In this document: one piece after another, positions 15,677-22,358 of the stretch
Position numbering within the stretch: the stretch's first letter is position 1
Layout: every line of letters starts with the position of its first letter
DNA from: CANNDT01 sp945876205
Lineage (GTDB): Bacteria > Acidobacteriota > Vicinamibacteria > Vicinamibacterales > UBA2999
Direction: 5' to 3'
Length of the DNA stretch: 22,980 bases
NCBI GenBank assembly: GCA_947503365.1
Contig: CANNDT010000070.1
Span: 1-22,980, forward strand
Position numbers and translations under genes: made by a program
Notes under the pieces: generated by a model
Told to the model about the DNA's origin: nothing
What the model saw: only the letters and a program-made list of their open reading frames with translations
Database searches by the model: none

Positions 15677-16963
15677 TCAGTTGCGCGTGGGCAGCAGCGG
15701 CTTCTGCCCGGCAGGCAGCCGCTGATCGAACACGGTAAGGAGGACGTCCTCTCGAGTGTGCGGCGCGATGACGTTGACGACGAAATCGGAGAGATCCTGC
15801 TGGCCGAATGCTGCCTTGGCGCGGGCGTAGGTCGCGGCGGTGACGTTGTGATCGCCGAGGAGCTCGCGTCCGAACTGGATCAGCACGGCTTCCTTGTCGC
15901 CAAGACCGGTCGTGGGCGCGTGGCGACGCACGACATCGATGGTCGTCGCCGGCACGCCGTCGTGCACCGCCCTCAGCTCGGTCAGCGTCCAGTCGTACTG
16001 CTGGTCGTGCAGGCGCGCGGTGACGAGGGCGGCCAGCGCAATCAGCGCCTTACCCTGGCTCGCCTCGAGTGATGCCAGGCCGGCGGCGAAGCGCGCCATC
16101 GAGCCAGGGCCCGTCGGCGCCGGCGCCAGCGTGCGGCGGTACAGTCCGGTGTTTGCGCCTTCGCCTCCCGCGTTCGCCGGCTGCGGCCGCACGGGATTCA
16201 CCACCGGGATGCGGCTCCGCGAGTCGGCAAGGATATCGTCAGGCATCGTGAACGGCAGCGGCAGGAACTGCTTCATCTGCGGCGGCATCCACTGGTTGGC
16301 GGCCGTCAGGTTGATCCCCGTCCCGGCGTAGTTCGACATCAGGTCCGCCATGTCGACCAGATCGGTTCTGCCGAACAGTCTCAGGGCGCGGGCGTAGGTG
16401 TCGGGTGCGACGCGGTGTGCTCCGATCTCCCGACCGAGCTGAATGATCGTCGCTTCCTTGTCGCCAAGGCCCGCCAGCGCCTTCCGGTGTCGCACGACCT
16501 CGACGATCGCGGGCTCGAGGCCAACGGCGAGCGCCTCCATCTCGTGCAGCGACCACTCGTACGGCTGGTCGTATTCGCGCGCGATCGTGATGATGGCGAG
16601 CTCGGACAACCGGCGCCCGATGCGTGCATCCCATCGCACGTCGAGCCCCGACCGATGCAGTCGAATCGCCTGGACGCCCGCGGGCACGCGTCCCGCGCGT
16701 CCCGCGATCGCGGCGTCGTAGGCTTTCTTCATCGGGTCGTTCAAGTCTTCGCGGGTCACAGGTGGCAGACGGTTCCGGCTCAGGGGATGCACGTCCGACG
16801 GCAGGCCATCTCCGGCACCGCGCGATGCGGATCCGGCCGATGACTGGCTCGCTCGACTGGCTTCGTTCGCCCTGGACAGGGTGTGGCGATTGGCAGGTTC
16901 GAATCCTGCGTAGACCGCGGCCGTCGTCAGCAACAGGCCGGCCACGATGTGAGCTGCCTTCAT
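15677..16963 (-). CDS. Secreted protein with two carboxymuconolactone-decarboxylase-like domains
   Basis: This 428-residue protein has an N-terminal signal sequence (about 1-20) and a low-complexity linker to about 60. Domain 1 is at about 70-222 (LAIITIAREYDQPYEWSLHE, GLGDKEATIIQLGRE) and domain 2 at about 272-414 (LVTARLHDQQYDWTLTELRA, GLGDKEAVLIQFGRE). These are the helices of the CMD/AhpD fold, duplicated. The fold includes decarboxylases and peroxidases; the CxxC of AhpD-type peroxidases is absent, as the whole protein has no cysteine, so a peroxidase role is unlikely. It may bind or convert an aromatic or lactone compound in the periplasm. ATG 16963 has GAGGAGG upstream. It is the first gene of an operon with the receptor. 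Confidence 0.82.
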   Translation of the reverse strand: MKAAHIVAGLLLTTAAVYAGFEPANRHTLSRANEASRASQSSAGSASRGAGDGLPSDVHPLSRNRLPPVTREDLNDPMKKAYDAAIAGRAGRVPAGVQAIRLHRSGLDVRWDARIGRRLSELAIITIAREYDQPYEWSLHEMEALAVGLEPAIVEVVRHRKALAGLGDKEATIIQLGREIGAHRVAPDTYARALRLFGRTDLVDMADLMSNYAGTGINLTAANQWMPPQMKQFLPLPFTMPDDILADSRSRIPVVNPVRPQPANAGGEGANTGLYRRTLAPAPTGPGSMARFAAGLASLEASQGKALIALAALVTARLHDQQYDWTLTELRAVHDGVPATTIDVVRRHAPTTGLGDKEAVLIQFGRELLGDHNVTAATYARAKAAFGQQDLSDFVVNVIAPHTREDVLLTVFDQRLPAGQKPLLPTRN

Positions 16964-17098
16964 GACGCCTCCTCGAACGGATGACGGGCTTCGGTTGTCG
17001 CGGGGGTTCAGTGTGGTCTGTCGCCCGGTTCGTCCCGGATGAAAGATGAAAAGGGATGTATCTCAGGAGGGTGATGCGTGTCAATTGCAATCAGTGCC

Positions 17099-17132
17099 AG
17101 CCGGCAGCTGGTCATGCAACCAGCCGCCGGCT
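17099..17132. terminator. Strong hairpin between the helical-protein and CMD genes
   Basis: AGCCGGC pairs with GCCGGCT, then after one A.C mismatch GCTGGT pairs with ACCAGC, closing a six-base CATGCA loop. It lies about 60 bases past the stop of the minus-strand gene at 17191 and before the CMD gene, so it may end the former transcript. There is no T-run on either side, so it would be an atypical terminator, or a message-stabilising hairpin. Confidence 0.45.
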
Positions 17133-17165
17133 AGCGTGTGCGATCGACCACCACGGCTTATTGCA

Positions 17166-17193
17166 CTTACTGCTTACCGCCTACCGCCTACTA
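17166..17193. repeat. Degenerate heptamer tandem repeat, four units
   Basis: The plus strand reads CTTACTG, CTTACCG, CCTACCG, CCTACTA: four units of seven bases with one or two changes each. Its right end supplies the TAG stop (minus strand) of the gene at 17191. Short heptamer arrays of this kind are common between genes in such genomes. Confidence 0.6.
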
Positions 17194-17901
17194 CGTCGTC
17201 GCCGCACGTGAATCGGCCGGCGCGGCTGGCTTCGAAGCCGCAACCGGCGCATCGGCCGCCGGCTCCTGACTCCGGCGGCGCGGCCGCTCGACGCGCCGGT
17301 CGCGCCTCCACCGCGCGGTGATCATCGAGTCTCCCTTGAGGTGGTTGGTCACCATGGCGTCGAGTCGCGCCGCGGCAGCGGTGCCAGTGGCTAAAGCGTC
17401 CTTGATGCACTGGCGGACGGCTGTGGAGTGGGCCCGGCCGTTCGACCGGTTGTGAATCGCCGCCTCGAAGTCGGCCACCCCTTTGTTCAAGTCAGCGATG
17501 AAGGTCGCCGGCATCGCGTGCGCGATGAAGTCGGCCTTGAGCCGCTCGCCCTGCTCGGCGAACAGTCGCCCCGTCGTCAGCAGCGCCTGGTCGGTCTGGG
17601 ATTCCGGCAGCCGGAAGGTGTCGCCCAGCGCGGGCACAGTCAGGGCCATGGCGCGGCCCGTGAGCGCGACCGCCTCGAGCCGATCGCGCAGCGCCTCTCG
17701 AGTGGCAGCTTTCTGCCGGGTGCCTTCGTGCGCCGCGGACATCTTCGTCACCGCGTACGCGCTCAGCTCCTTGACCGCCGCGCCGACCACCGCGAACTGC
17801 TCGCGGGCCAGACTCGATGCCGGAAACAGCTCCGCGTGCGCGTCGCCGAACTCACGAACGCGATCCAGCATTTCGTACCGCTTCGTTTCCATGCTCGTCA
17901 T
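17191..17901 (-). CDS. Helical protein of unknown function
   Basis: This is a 236-residue protein from ATG 17901, chosen because GAGGAT lies eight bases upstream and the family-like sequence (KRYEMLDRVREFGDAHAELF) starts right there; the open frame extends to 18108, but that extension is not protein-like. The core is almost wholly alpha-helical (REQFAVVGAAVKELSAYAVTKMSAA, TREALRDRLEAVALTGRAMA), without transmembrane segments or cysteines apart from one (RQCIKDAL). The last 45 residues are first strongly basic (RWRRDRRVERPRRRS) and then Ala/Pro-rich, which suggests a disordered, perhaps nucleic-acid-binding tail. I have seen similar helical proteins in acidobacterial genomes, but no function is known. 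Confidence 0.65.
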   Translation of the reverse strand: MTSMETKRYEMLDRVREFGDAHAELFPASSLAREQFAVVGAAVKELSAYAVTKMSAAHEGTRQKAATREALRDRLEAVALTGRAMALTVPALGDTFRLPESQTDQALLTTGRLFAEQGERLKADFIAHAMPATFIADLNKGVADFEAAIHNRSNGRAHSTAVRQCIKDALATGTAAAARLDAMVTNHLKGDSMITARWRRDRRVERPRRRSQEPAADAPVAASKPAAPADSRAATT

Positions 17902-18093
17902 CGATTCATCCTCATGCGAGGCGGAATGCCTCGACGAGGGCGATGGTCGTCCCGCGAGGTGGTTGAAGTCGTGACGGGCGGGCTGAAAAGTTATGAAAGT
18001 TCTGAAACGTGAATGCTGGGCGCGACACGGGTGAGTCTTGGATTCTGGAGGGCGGCAATCGAACGAGAGGTCGCCGCAATTCTGGTCTCGTGG

Positions 18094-18196
18094 TGGTCGG
18101 TGGCTCAACGGCAGCGCATCCGGCTGTTAACCGGAGGGTTGCTGGCTTGTCCCCGCAGCGGCAGCGGAGGGGATTCGAATCCAGCCCGAGGAGCCA
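18094..18196 (+). tRNA. Degenerate tRNA-Asn(GUU) with a 28-base insertion in the T arm; probable pseudogene
   Basis: The anticodon arm is perfect: TCCGG, loop CTGTTAA with anticodon GTT (18126-18128), CCGGA. The D arm (18103-18117) has one mismatch in its stem. The T-stem halves GCTGG (18141-18145) and CCAGC (18181-18185) and loop TTCGAAT (18174-18180) are intact but are split by bases 18146-18173, which themselves can pair TCCCC (18150-18154) with GGGGA (18169-18173). The acceptor stem, TGGTCGG with CCGAGGA, has two G-G mismatches. Discriminator plus CCA is encoded (18193-18196) and is followed by a T-run. Removing the insertion gives 75 bases, the normal tRNA-Asn length. Mismatches plus insertion suggest a dead gene. 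Confidence 0.65.
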
Positions 18197-18336
18197 CTTT
18201 TCGCTGTTACCTTTCTCTCAGGACGGACATCGCTACGCTCAGTCTTCGGTCTTCGGCTCTCGGGCCGTCCTAGCTCACGCCGTCCCTCGCTCCCGCTCGG
18301 AACGAGCGTGGATTCCGCCCTGCCGTTGGGATCGTC

Positions 18337-18357
18337 TGCTAGGATCGTTGATGAAGG
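18337..18357 (+). promoter_or_regulatory. Extended -10 and ribosome site of the second toxin-antitoxin pair
   Basis: TGCTAGGAT (18337-18345) fits an extended -10 box (TGn plus TAGGAT), giving a transcription start near 18352. AAGGA (18353-18357) then sits nine bases before the ATG at 18366. This favours 18366 over the ATG at 18351 as start of the antitoxin. The rest of 17902-18336 holds the tRNA-Asn-like gene and no convincing open frame. Confidence 0.35.
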
Positions 18358-18365
18358 ACAGCCCC

Positions 18366-18629
18366 ATGACCTTGACGATTGAACTTTCGCCAGAACGCGA
18401 AGCCGCATTGCAGGCGCAGGCGCGGCCCCTCGGGCTGAGCATCGAGGAGTGGCTCCTCTACCTCGCCGAGCAGCATGTGCCCAGCGACTCGATCGCGCAC
18501 CTTCAAAAAACCAATCCTGAGGAATGGGCGAGGCAATTTCGCGCGTGGGCGGACAACCACGACCCGAATACTCCCGTCCTCTCCGACGAGGCGATGAGCC
18601 GCGAAAGCATCTATCCCGACAGGATGTAA
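18366..18629 (+). CDS. Antitoxin-like small protein (partner of the following PIN toxin)
   Basis: This 87-residue protein starts MTLTIELSPEREAALQAQARPLGLSIEEWLLYL, a beta-strand followed by helices as in ribbon-helix-helix antitoxins. An acidic, flexible tail follows (NHDPNTPVLSDEAM..SIYPDRM). The ATG at 18351 would add five residues. It lies six bases before the PIN gene, the usual order in vapBC operons. It probably binds and blocks that toxin and represses the operon. It is not similar to the antitoxins at 381 and 22089, so the three pairs are of separate origin. Confidence 0.7.
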   Translation: MTLTIELSPEREAALQAQARPLGLSIEEWLLYLAEQHVPSDSIAHLQKTNPEEWARQFRAWADNHDPNTPVLSDEAMSRESIYPDRM

Positions 18630-18635
18630 GCCCAC

Positions 18636-19079
18636 GTGCTGATCGACACGAGCACGCTTCTGCGCACCCTGCAGCCTCGTCACGCTCAGCACGAGGCGGC
18701 CACGCGCGCGCTTGAAGTGCTTCCAAAGCAAGGCCGGGAACTCCACATCGTTCCGCAGAATCTGATCGAGCTCTGGGTCGTTGCGACGCGTCCGGTCGAG
18801 CAGAACGGCCTGGGCCTAAGCCCCGCCGCTGCCGGCACAGAGCTCAGGCGCCTCAAGAGCATGCTCCCGCTGCTGCCCGAAACCCCAGCGCTGTATCAGG
18901 CGTGGGAGAGCCTTGTGATTCAGCATCAGGTATCCGGCAAGCCGGCCCACGATGCGAGGTTGGTTGCGGCGATGCGGGTGCATGGTCTTACGACGATCCT
19001 CACCTTCGACAGGTCGGGGTTCTCTCGGTATCCGGGCATCGAGGTTCTGCACCCTTCCGACGTGATCGCTTCTGCGTGA
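18636..19079 (+). CDS. PIN-domain ribonuclease toxin (VapC-like)
   Basis: This 147-residue PIN protein has Asp4 (LIDTSTLLR), Glu45 (NLIELWVVATRP), Asp106 (HDARLVAAM) and Asp125 (TFDRSGFSRY) as the metal-binding acidic residues, all present, so it looks intact. The NLIELWVVATRP segment with HDARLVAAM is typical of one PIN subgroup of toxins. It starts with GTG at 18636, with AGGATG upstream inside the antitoxin end. The RNA target is unknown. It sits between the tRNA-Asn-like sequence and the broken kinase gene and is the only apparently intact operon of that stretch. Confidence 0.83.
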   Translation: MLIDTSTLLRTLQPRHAQHEAATRALEVLPKQGRELHIVPQNLIELWVVATRPVEQNGLGLSPAAAGTELRRLKSMLPLLPETPALYQAWESLVIQHQVSGKPAHDARLVAAMRVHGLTTILTFDRSGFSRYPGIEVLHPSDVIASA

Positions 19080-19169
19080 CTGTCCAGTGTTTAGCCGAAT
19101 TCCGCGTTGCCCTTTCCTTCCCCCTTGGGTGCAAGTTGCGGGCTTTCCGGGTTTTCGCGTGCGCTGACG

Positions 19170-19220
19170 TGTGGGCGAAACTGTGGCTACCCGCAGTCGA
19201 TTTGTCCGCTACAATCCGCG
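19170..19220 (+). repeat. Direct repeat A, before the kinase-propeller remnant
   Basis: Bases 19170-19194 match 21860-21884 at 23 of 25 positions (shared core GTGGCTACCCGC). Weaker likeness goes on for about 25 more bases (GCTAC then an AATCCGCG/GATTCGCG end). The copy lies in the leader of the broken kinase gene. Confidence 0.6.
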
Positions 19221-19893
19221 CGACTCCCTCGCCTCGCTGAACCACCCCCACATCGCTCAGATCTACGGCTTGGAGAAGTCGAGCGGCATCCATGCCCTGG
19301 TGATGGAGCTGGTCGAGGGCCCGACGCTCGCGGACCGCATCGCACAGGGAGCGATCCCCATCGACGAGGCGCTGCCGGTGGCGAAACAAATCGCCGAGGC
19401 GCTGGAAGCGGCGCACGAGCAAGGGATCATCCACCGCGATCTCAAGCCCGCCAACATCAAGGTACGGCCGGACGGCATGGTGAAGGTGCTCGACTTCGGG
19501 CTGGCCAAGGCGATGGAGCCGGCACCGGGGTCGTCGCCGAGCGTGTCGATGTCCCCGACGATCACCACGCCCGCGATGATGACCGGCGTCGGCATGATTC
19601 TCGGCACTGCGGCGTACATGGCGCCCGAGCAGGCGCGTGGCAAGGCGGTGGACAAGCGCGCCGATATCTGGGCCTTCGGGTGCGTGCTCTTCGAGATGCT
19701 CACAGGGACACGGGCGTTCGGCGGCGAGGACGTGACCGACACCATCGCCGCCGTCGTCCGCGCAGAGCCGGCGTGGAGTGCGTTGCCCGCGAACACCCCC
19801 CCCGGCCATCCGACGTCTCCTGCGTCGGGCGCTCGCAACAGATCCCAAGGAGCGATTGCAGGCTATCGGAGACGCCCGCATCGAGATCGGTGA
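19171..19893 (+). CDS. Ser/Thr protein kinase fragment, N-lobe missing, frameshifted at its end (pseudogene part 1)
   Basis: Kinase likeness begins only at codon 20 (LASLNHPHIAQIYGLE, 19228). The glycine loop, the ATP-binding lysine and the alpha-C glutamate that belong before it are absent, replaced by leader-like sequence. From there on the kinase is well preserved: HRDLKPANI (HRD at residues 88-90), DFGLAKAM (108-110), GTAAYMAPEQ (APE 151-153) and DIWAFGCVLFEMLTG. At 19796-19803 a run of eight C moves the reading into a wrong frame, giving a junk tail. With seven C the frame would continue as PPAIRRLLRRALATDPKER in the next entry. It cannot be an active kinase as it stands. Confidence 0.85.
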   Translation: MGETVATRSRFVRYNPRDSLASLNHPHIAQIYGLEKSSGIHALVMELVEGPTLADRIAQGAIPIDEALPVAKQIAEALEAAHEQGIIHRDLKPANIKVRPDGMVKVLDFGLAKAMEPAPGSSPSVSMSPTITTPAMMTGVGMILGTAAYMAPEQARGKAVDKRADIWAFGCVLFEMLTGTRAFGGEDVTDTIAAVVRAEPAWSALPANTPPGHPTSPASGARNRSQGAIAGYRRRPHRDR

Positions 19894-21823
19894 ACTGGTC
19901 AGCGGGGCACCCGAGCCCGCGGCGACGATGGCAGCGAGCGCATCACCTCAACTGCCGCCGTGGCGCCGCGCATTGCCGTGGGCCACGGCGCTGGTATTCC
20001 TCGCTGGCATCGCCGTCCTCTCGTTCATCCTGTTCAGCGCGACCCCGCCGGACGCGCCCGTCATTCGCTCCTCCGTGCTTCCGCCGGAAGAGGGGTCTGG
20101 GTTCGCGCTCCAGGCCAATGTCGGGGGAAGCGCCATTTCGCCCGATGGCCGCATGCTGGCGTTCGTCGCGGACCTCGATGGAGCGCCGATGCTCTACGTG
20201 CGCCCCCTCGATTCGCTGTCAGCGCGAGTGCTCCCGGGGACCCAGGACGCCGCCCGGCCCTTCTGGTCGCCGGACAGCCGCAACATCGGGTTCGTCGCTC
20301 GCGGCAAGCTGCAGCGTATCGGAGTGACCGAGGGCACGCCTCGTGTCATCTGCGATGTCGCGTTCCCCCGCGGAGCGACATGGAACTCCGAGGGTGTCAT
20401 CGTCTTTTCTTCGGCCCGACCGGCGGTGCTGAACCGCGTCGCTGCGGCCGGGGGCACTCCCGTCCCCATTACCGCGCTGGATCAGGCCGGCGACGAAGCG
20501 TTTCACTATTGGCCGCAGTTTCTCCCCGACGGCAAGCGCTTCATTTACGTGGCGCGCAATCGGTCGACCGACCGGAGTGTCGTGTATGCCGTATCGCTGG
20601 ACGACACGCCGGGCGTTTCGACGCGTGTCCGTTTGGTCGAGTCGCCCTACGGGGCGGTCTTCGCCCCGGCTCCAGAGAGCCCGGCTACGGGGTATCTGCT
20701 CTTCGTCCAGGGTGCCAACCTGATGGCGCAGGCCTTCGATTCCGCAACCCTGACACTGCGCGGCGAGGCCGAACCGGCGGGCTTCGAGATCGGGCGCACC
20801 GAGTCGAACGGTTACATCGATCTGTCCGCGTCGCGCACCGGCGTCCTGGCGCATGGCAATTCCACACAGGCGATGCAGTTGGAGAGGCTGGCGTGGTTTG
20901 ATCGAAGCGGCAAGATGTCCGCGCCGATATCCGAACCCGATCAGTACACAGGTCCGCGACTATCTCCCAGCGGTCGCAACCTGATTGTGTCGGTTTTAGC
21001 TGTTCAAGAATCATCGAGGGTGACTGAAGACCTGTGGCAGATCGATACGACGCGCTCGACCAGGACGCGCGTGACGTTTTCGGGAGGCAACAACAGTTAT
21101 CCGATCTGGTCCCCCGATGCGCGCGAGATTGCATACAGGGTGCGCGACCCAGGCGTGGTGAGGGACCAAGGCGTGTTCCGCAAGTCCGCCAGCGGCACCG
21201 GGGAGGCCACCATGTTGCTGCCCCCGGAGGAGAGGACGGAGATCGCCCCTTTGGATTGGGCCGACGACGGCAGATTCCTGTTGTATCGAAAAAGAGTACT
21301 GGGGGCGAGGCAATCCGAACTGTGGGCCATGCCGCTGGAATCGGGAGGATCTGCCGGGAAGCCATTTCTCTATTTGAAAGGCTTCGGAGTGGAACTTGTG
21401 CCGCCAGTAGCACGGTTGTCACCGGGCATGACCGGTCAGCGCTGGATCGCGTACACCTCTAACGAGTCTGGAACGCGGCACGTCTACGTGCAGGGCTTTC
21501 CGGAGGCCCGTGGGAAATGGCAGATCTCGACTGATGAGGCGCGTTGGCCGGTCTGGAGTCGATCGGGCAAAGAACTGTTCTTCGTCAGCTCCGGAAAGCT
21601 GATGTCGGTTGCCTTGACGAGTACCCAAGGGGTTTTTGAATCTGGTAAGCCGCAACCGCTGTTTGACATCCCGAGTCAGCTATTGAATGAGGGTTACGGT
21701 TACGATGTCAGCCCCGACGGGCAGCGCTTTGTGTTCGTGGTGCCGCAGGTGCTCGACGCACGAGATCGTCGAATCAATGCCATCACGCTGGTGCAGAACT
21801 GGCACCGCGGCTTGGGACGATGA
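19778..21823 (+). CDS. Kinase C-lobe end, membrane helix and PD40/WD40-like propeller (pseudogene part 2)
   Basis: The open frame of 681 residues continues the kinase after the poly-C frameshift. It has the last C-lobe helices (RRLLRRALATDPKERLQ), a membrane helix (about 69-93, WATALVFLAGIAVLSFILF) and a beta-propeller with repeated PDGR/SPDSR blades (for example ISPDGRMLAFVADLDG, FWSPDSRNIGFVARG, PQFLPDGKRFIYVARN, IWSPDAREIAYRV, VSPDGQRFVFV). In intact relatives the kinase is cytoplasmic and the propeller lies outside the membrane as a presumed sensor. If translation restarts at 19778 or 19928 the propeller could be made without the kinase. The propeller has no internal stop, so the damage is limited to the 5' part. 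Confidence 0.85.
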   Translation: MRCPRTPPPAIRRLLRRALATDPKERLQAIGDARIEIGELVSGAPEPAATMAASASPQLPPWRRALPWATALVFLAGIAVLSFILFSATPPDAPVIRSSVLPPEEGSGFALQANVGGSAISPDGRMLAFVADLDGAPMLYVRPLDSLSARVLPGTQDAARPFWSPDSRNIGFVARGKLQRIGVTEGTPRVICDVAFPRGATWNSEGVIVFSSARPAVLNRVAAAGGTPVPITALDQAGDEAFHYWPQFLPDGKRFIYVARNRSTDRSVVYAVSLDDTPGVSTRVRLVESPYGAVFAPAPESPATGYLLFVQGANLMAQAFDSATLTLRGEAEPAGFEIGRTESNGYIDLSASRTGVLAHGNSTQAMQLERLAWFDRSGKMSAPISEPDQYTGPRLSPSGRNLIVSVLAVQESSRVTEDLWQIDTTRSTRTRVTFSGGNNSYPIWSPDAREIAYRVRDPGVVRDQGVFRKSASGTGEATMLLPPEERTEIAPLDWADDGRFLLYRKRVLGARQSELWAMPLESGGSAGKPFLYLKGFGVELVPPVARLSPGMTGQRWIAYTSNESGTRHVYVQGFPEARGKWQISTDEARWPVWSRSGKELFFVSSGKLMSVALTSTQGVFESGKPQPLFDIPSQLLNEGYGYDVSPDGQRFVFVVPQVLDARDRRINAITLVQNWHRGLGR

Positions 21824-21859
21824 CTGTGTCCTCATCGGGTGGCGGTACCGTGCCGGCAC

Positions 21860-21918
21860 TGTGGACGAAATTGTGGCTACCCGCGATCGTTCTCAGTGCT
21901 ACTCAGTACGATTCGCGG
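21860..21918 (+). repeat. Direct repeat B, after the kinase-propeller remnant
   Basis: This is the second copy of the 25-base sequence at 19170-19194 (23 of 25 identical), 36 bases past the propeller stop. It ends in a small perfect hairpin (CGATTC, GCG, GAATCG) that overlaps its right edge. The rest of 21824-22088 holds the tRNA-like fragment and no gene. Confidence 0.6.
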
Positions 21919-21999
21919 AATCGCGGGAACTCTGCAAGTGGCTGATTCTGTAGAGCCACTGCCACTCCGTACTACCCGGTACGAATCGCCCAGCTCTTT

Positions 22000-22025
22000 C
22001 TGTTAACCGGAGGTTGCTGGTTCGA
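22000..22025 (+). pseudogene. Partial tRNA-Asn copy (anticodon loop to T loop)
   Basis: Bases 22000-22020 match 18124-18145 of the degenerate tRNA-Asn except for one missing G. The match then resumes with TTCGA (22021-22025) at the T loop, without the 28-base insertion. The 5' half of a tRNA is not recognisable, and the 3' half after TTCGA is scrambled. It is a leftover of a second tRNA-Asn copy, or one end of an inserted element. Confidence 0.6.
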
Positions 22026-22088
22026 CTGACCAGGAATCAGCGCCCGCCGATACAGACGTATGCTAGCGTTTATGCAGACGGGGAATGC

Positions 22089-22358
22089 ATGGCCAAAGCA
22101 ATCGTGACGAAACGTTCGGCATCGGGTGCCCGTCAGCGGGCATCGAGCAGACGAGCAGGTTGGGTGCGGAAGAACGTCGTGATGGACCAGCGCAAGCTGG
22201 ACGTTGCTCGGCGGGCGCTGGGTGTCGATACCGAGACGGAGGCGATCGACCAGGCGCTCGACTTTGTTGCATTCCGTGAAGAGCTCGCGGAAGGGTTCGC
22301 GGCTGTGCGCCGCAGCGGCGGTGTTGACGACGTGTTCGAGCGTCCGCGTAAGGCGTGA
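22089..22358 (+). CDS. VapB-like antitoxin
   Basis: This 89-residue protein starts at ATG 22089 with GGGGA just before. An in-frame start at 22014 is rejected because it lies in the tRNA remnant. The N-terminus is basic (RQRASSRRAGWVRKN). Then VVMDQRKLDVARRALGVDTETEAIDQALDF follows the strand-helix-helix pattern of VapB antitoxins, with the characteristic LGVDTETEAI segment, followed by FREELAEGFAAVRRSGGVDD for toxin binding. The basic extension in front of the DNA-binding strand is longer than usual. Its TGA overlaps the GTG of the PIN gene by four bases. Confidence 0.78.
   Translation: MAKAIVTKRSASGARQRASSRRAGWVRKNVVMDQRKLDVARRALGVDTETEAIDQALDFVAFREELAEGFAAVRRSGGVDDVFERPRKA

Noticed and set aside
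16893..16909. Perfect tRNA T-arm-like sequence (GCAGG, TTCGAAT, CCTGC) on the plus strand inside the CMD-like gene
   Set aside because: No matching acceptor, D or anticodon arm lies upstream within tRNA distance, and the bases encode the start of the secreted protein just after its signal peptide. Probably coincidence or an old fragment.
18009..18365. Extension of the second antitoxin frame back to 18009
   Set aside because: It runs through the tRNA-Asn-like gene; the ribosome site and extended -10 place the start at 18366.
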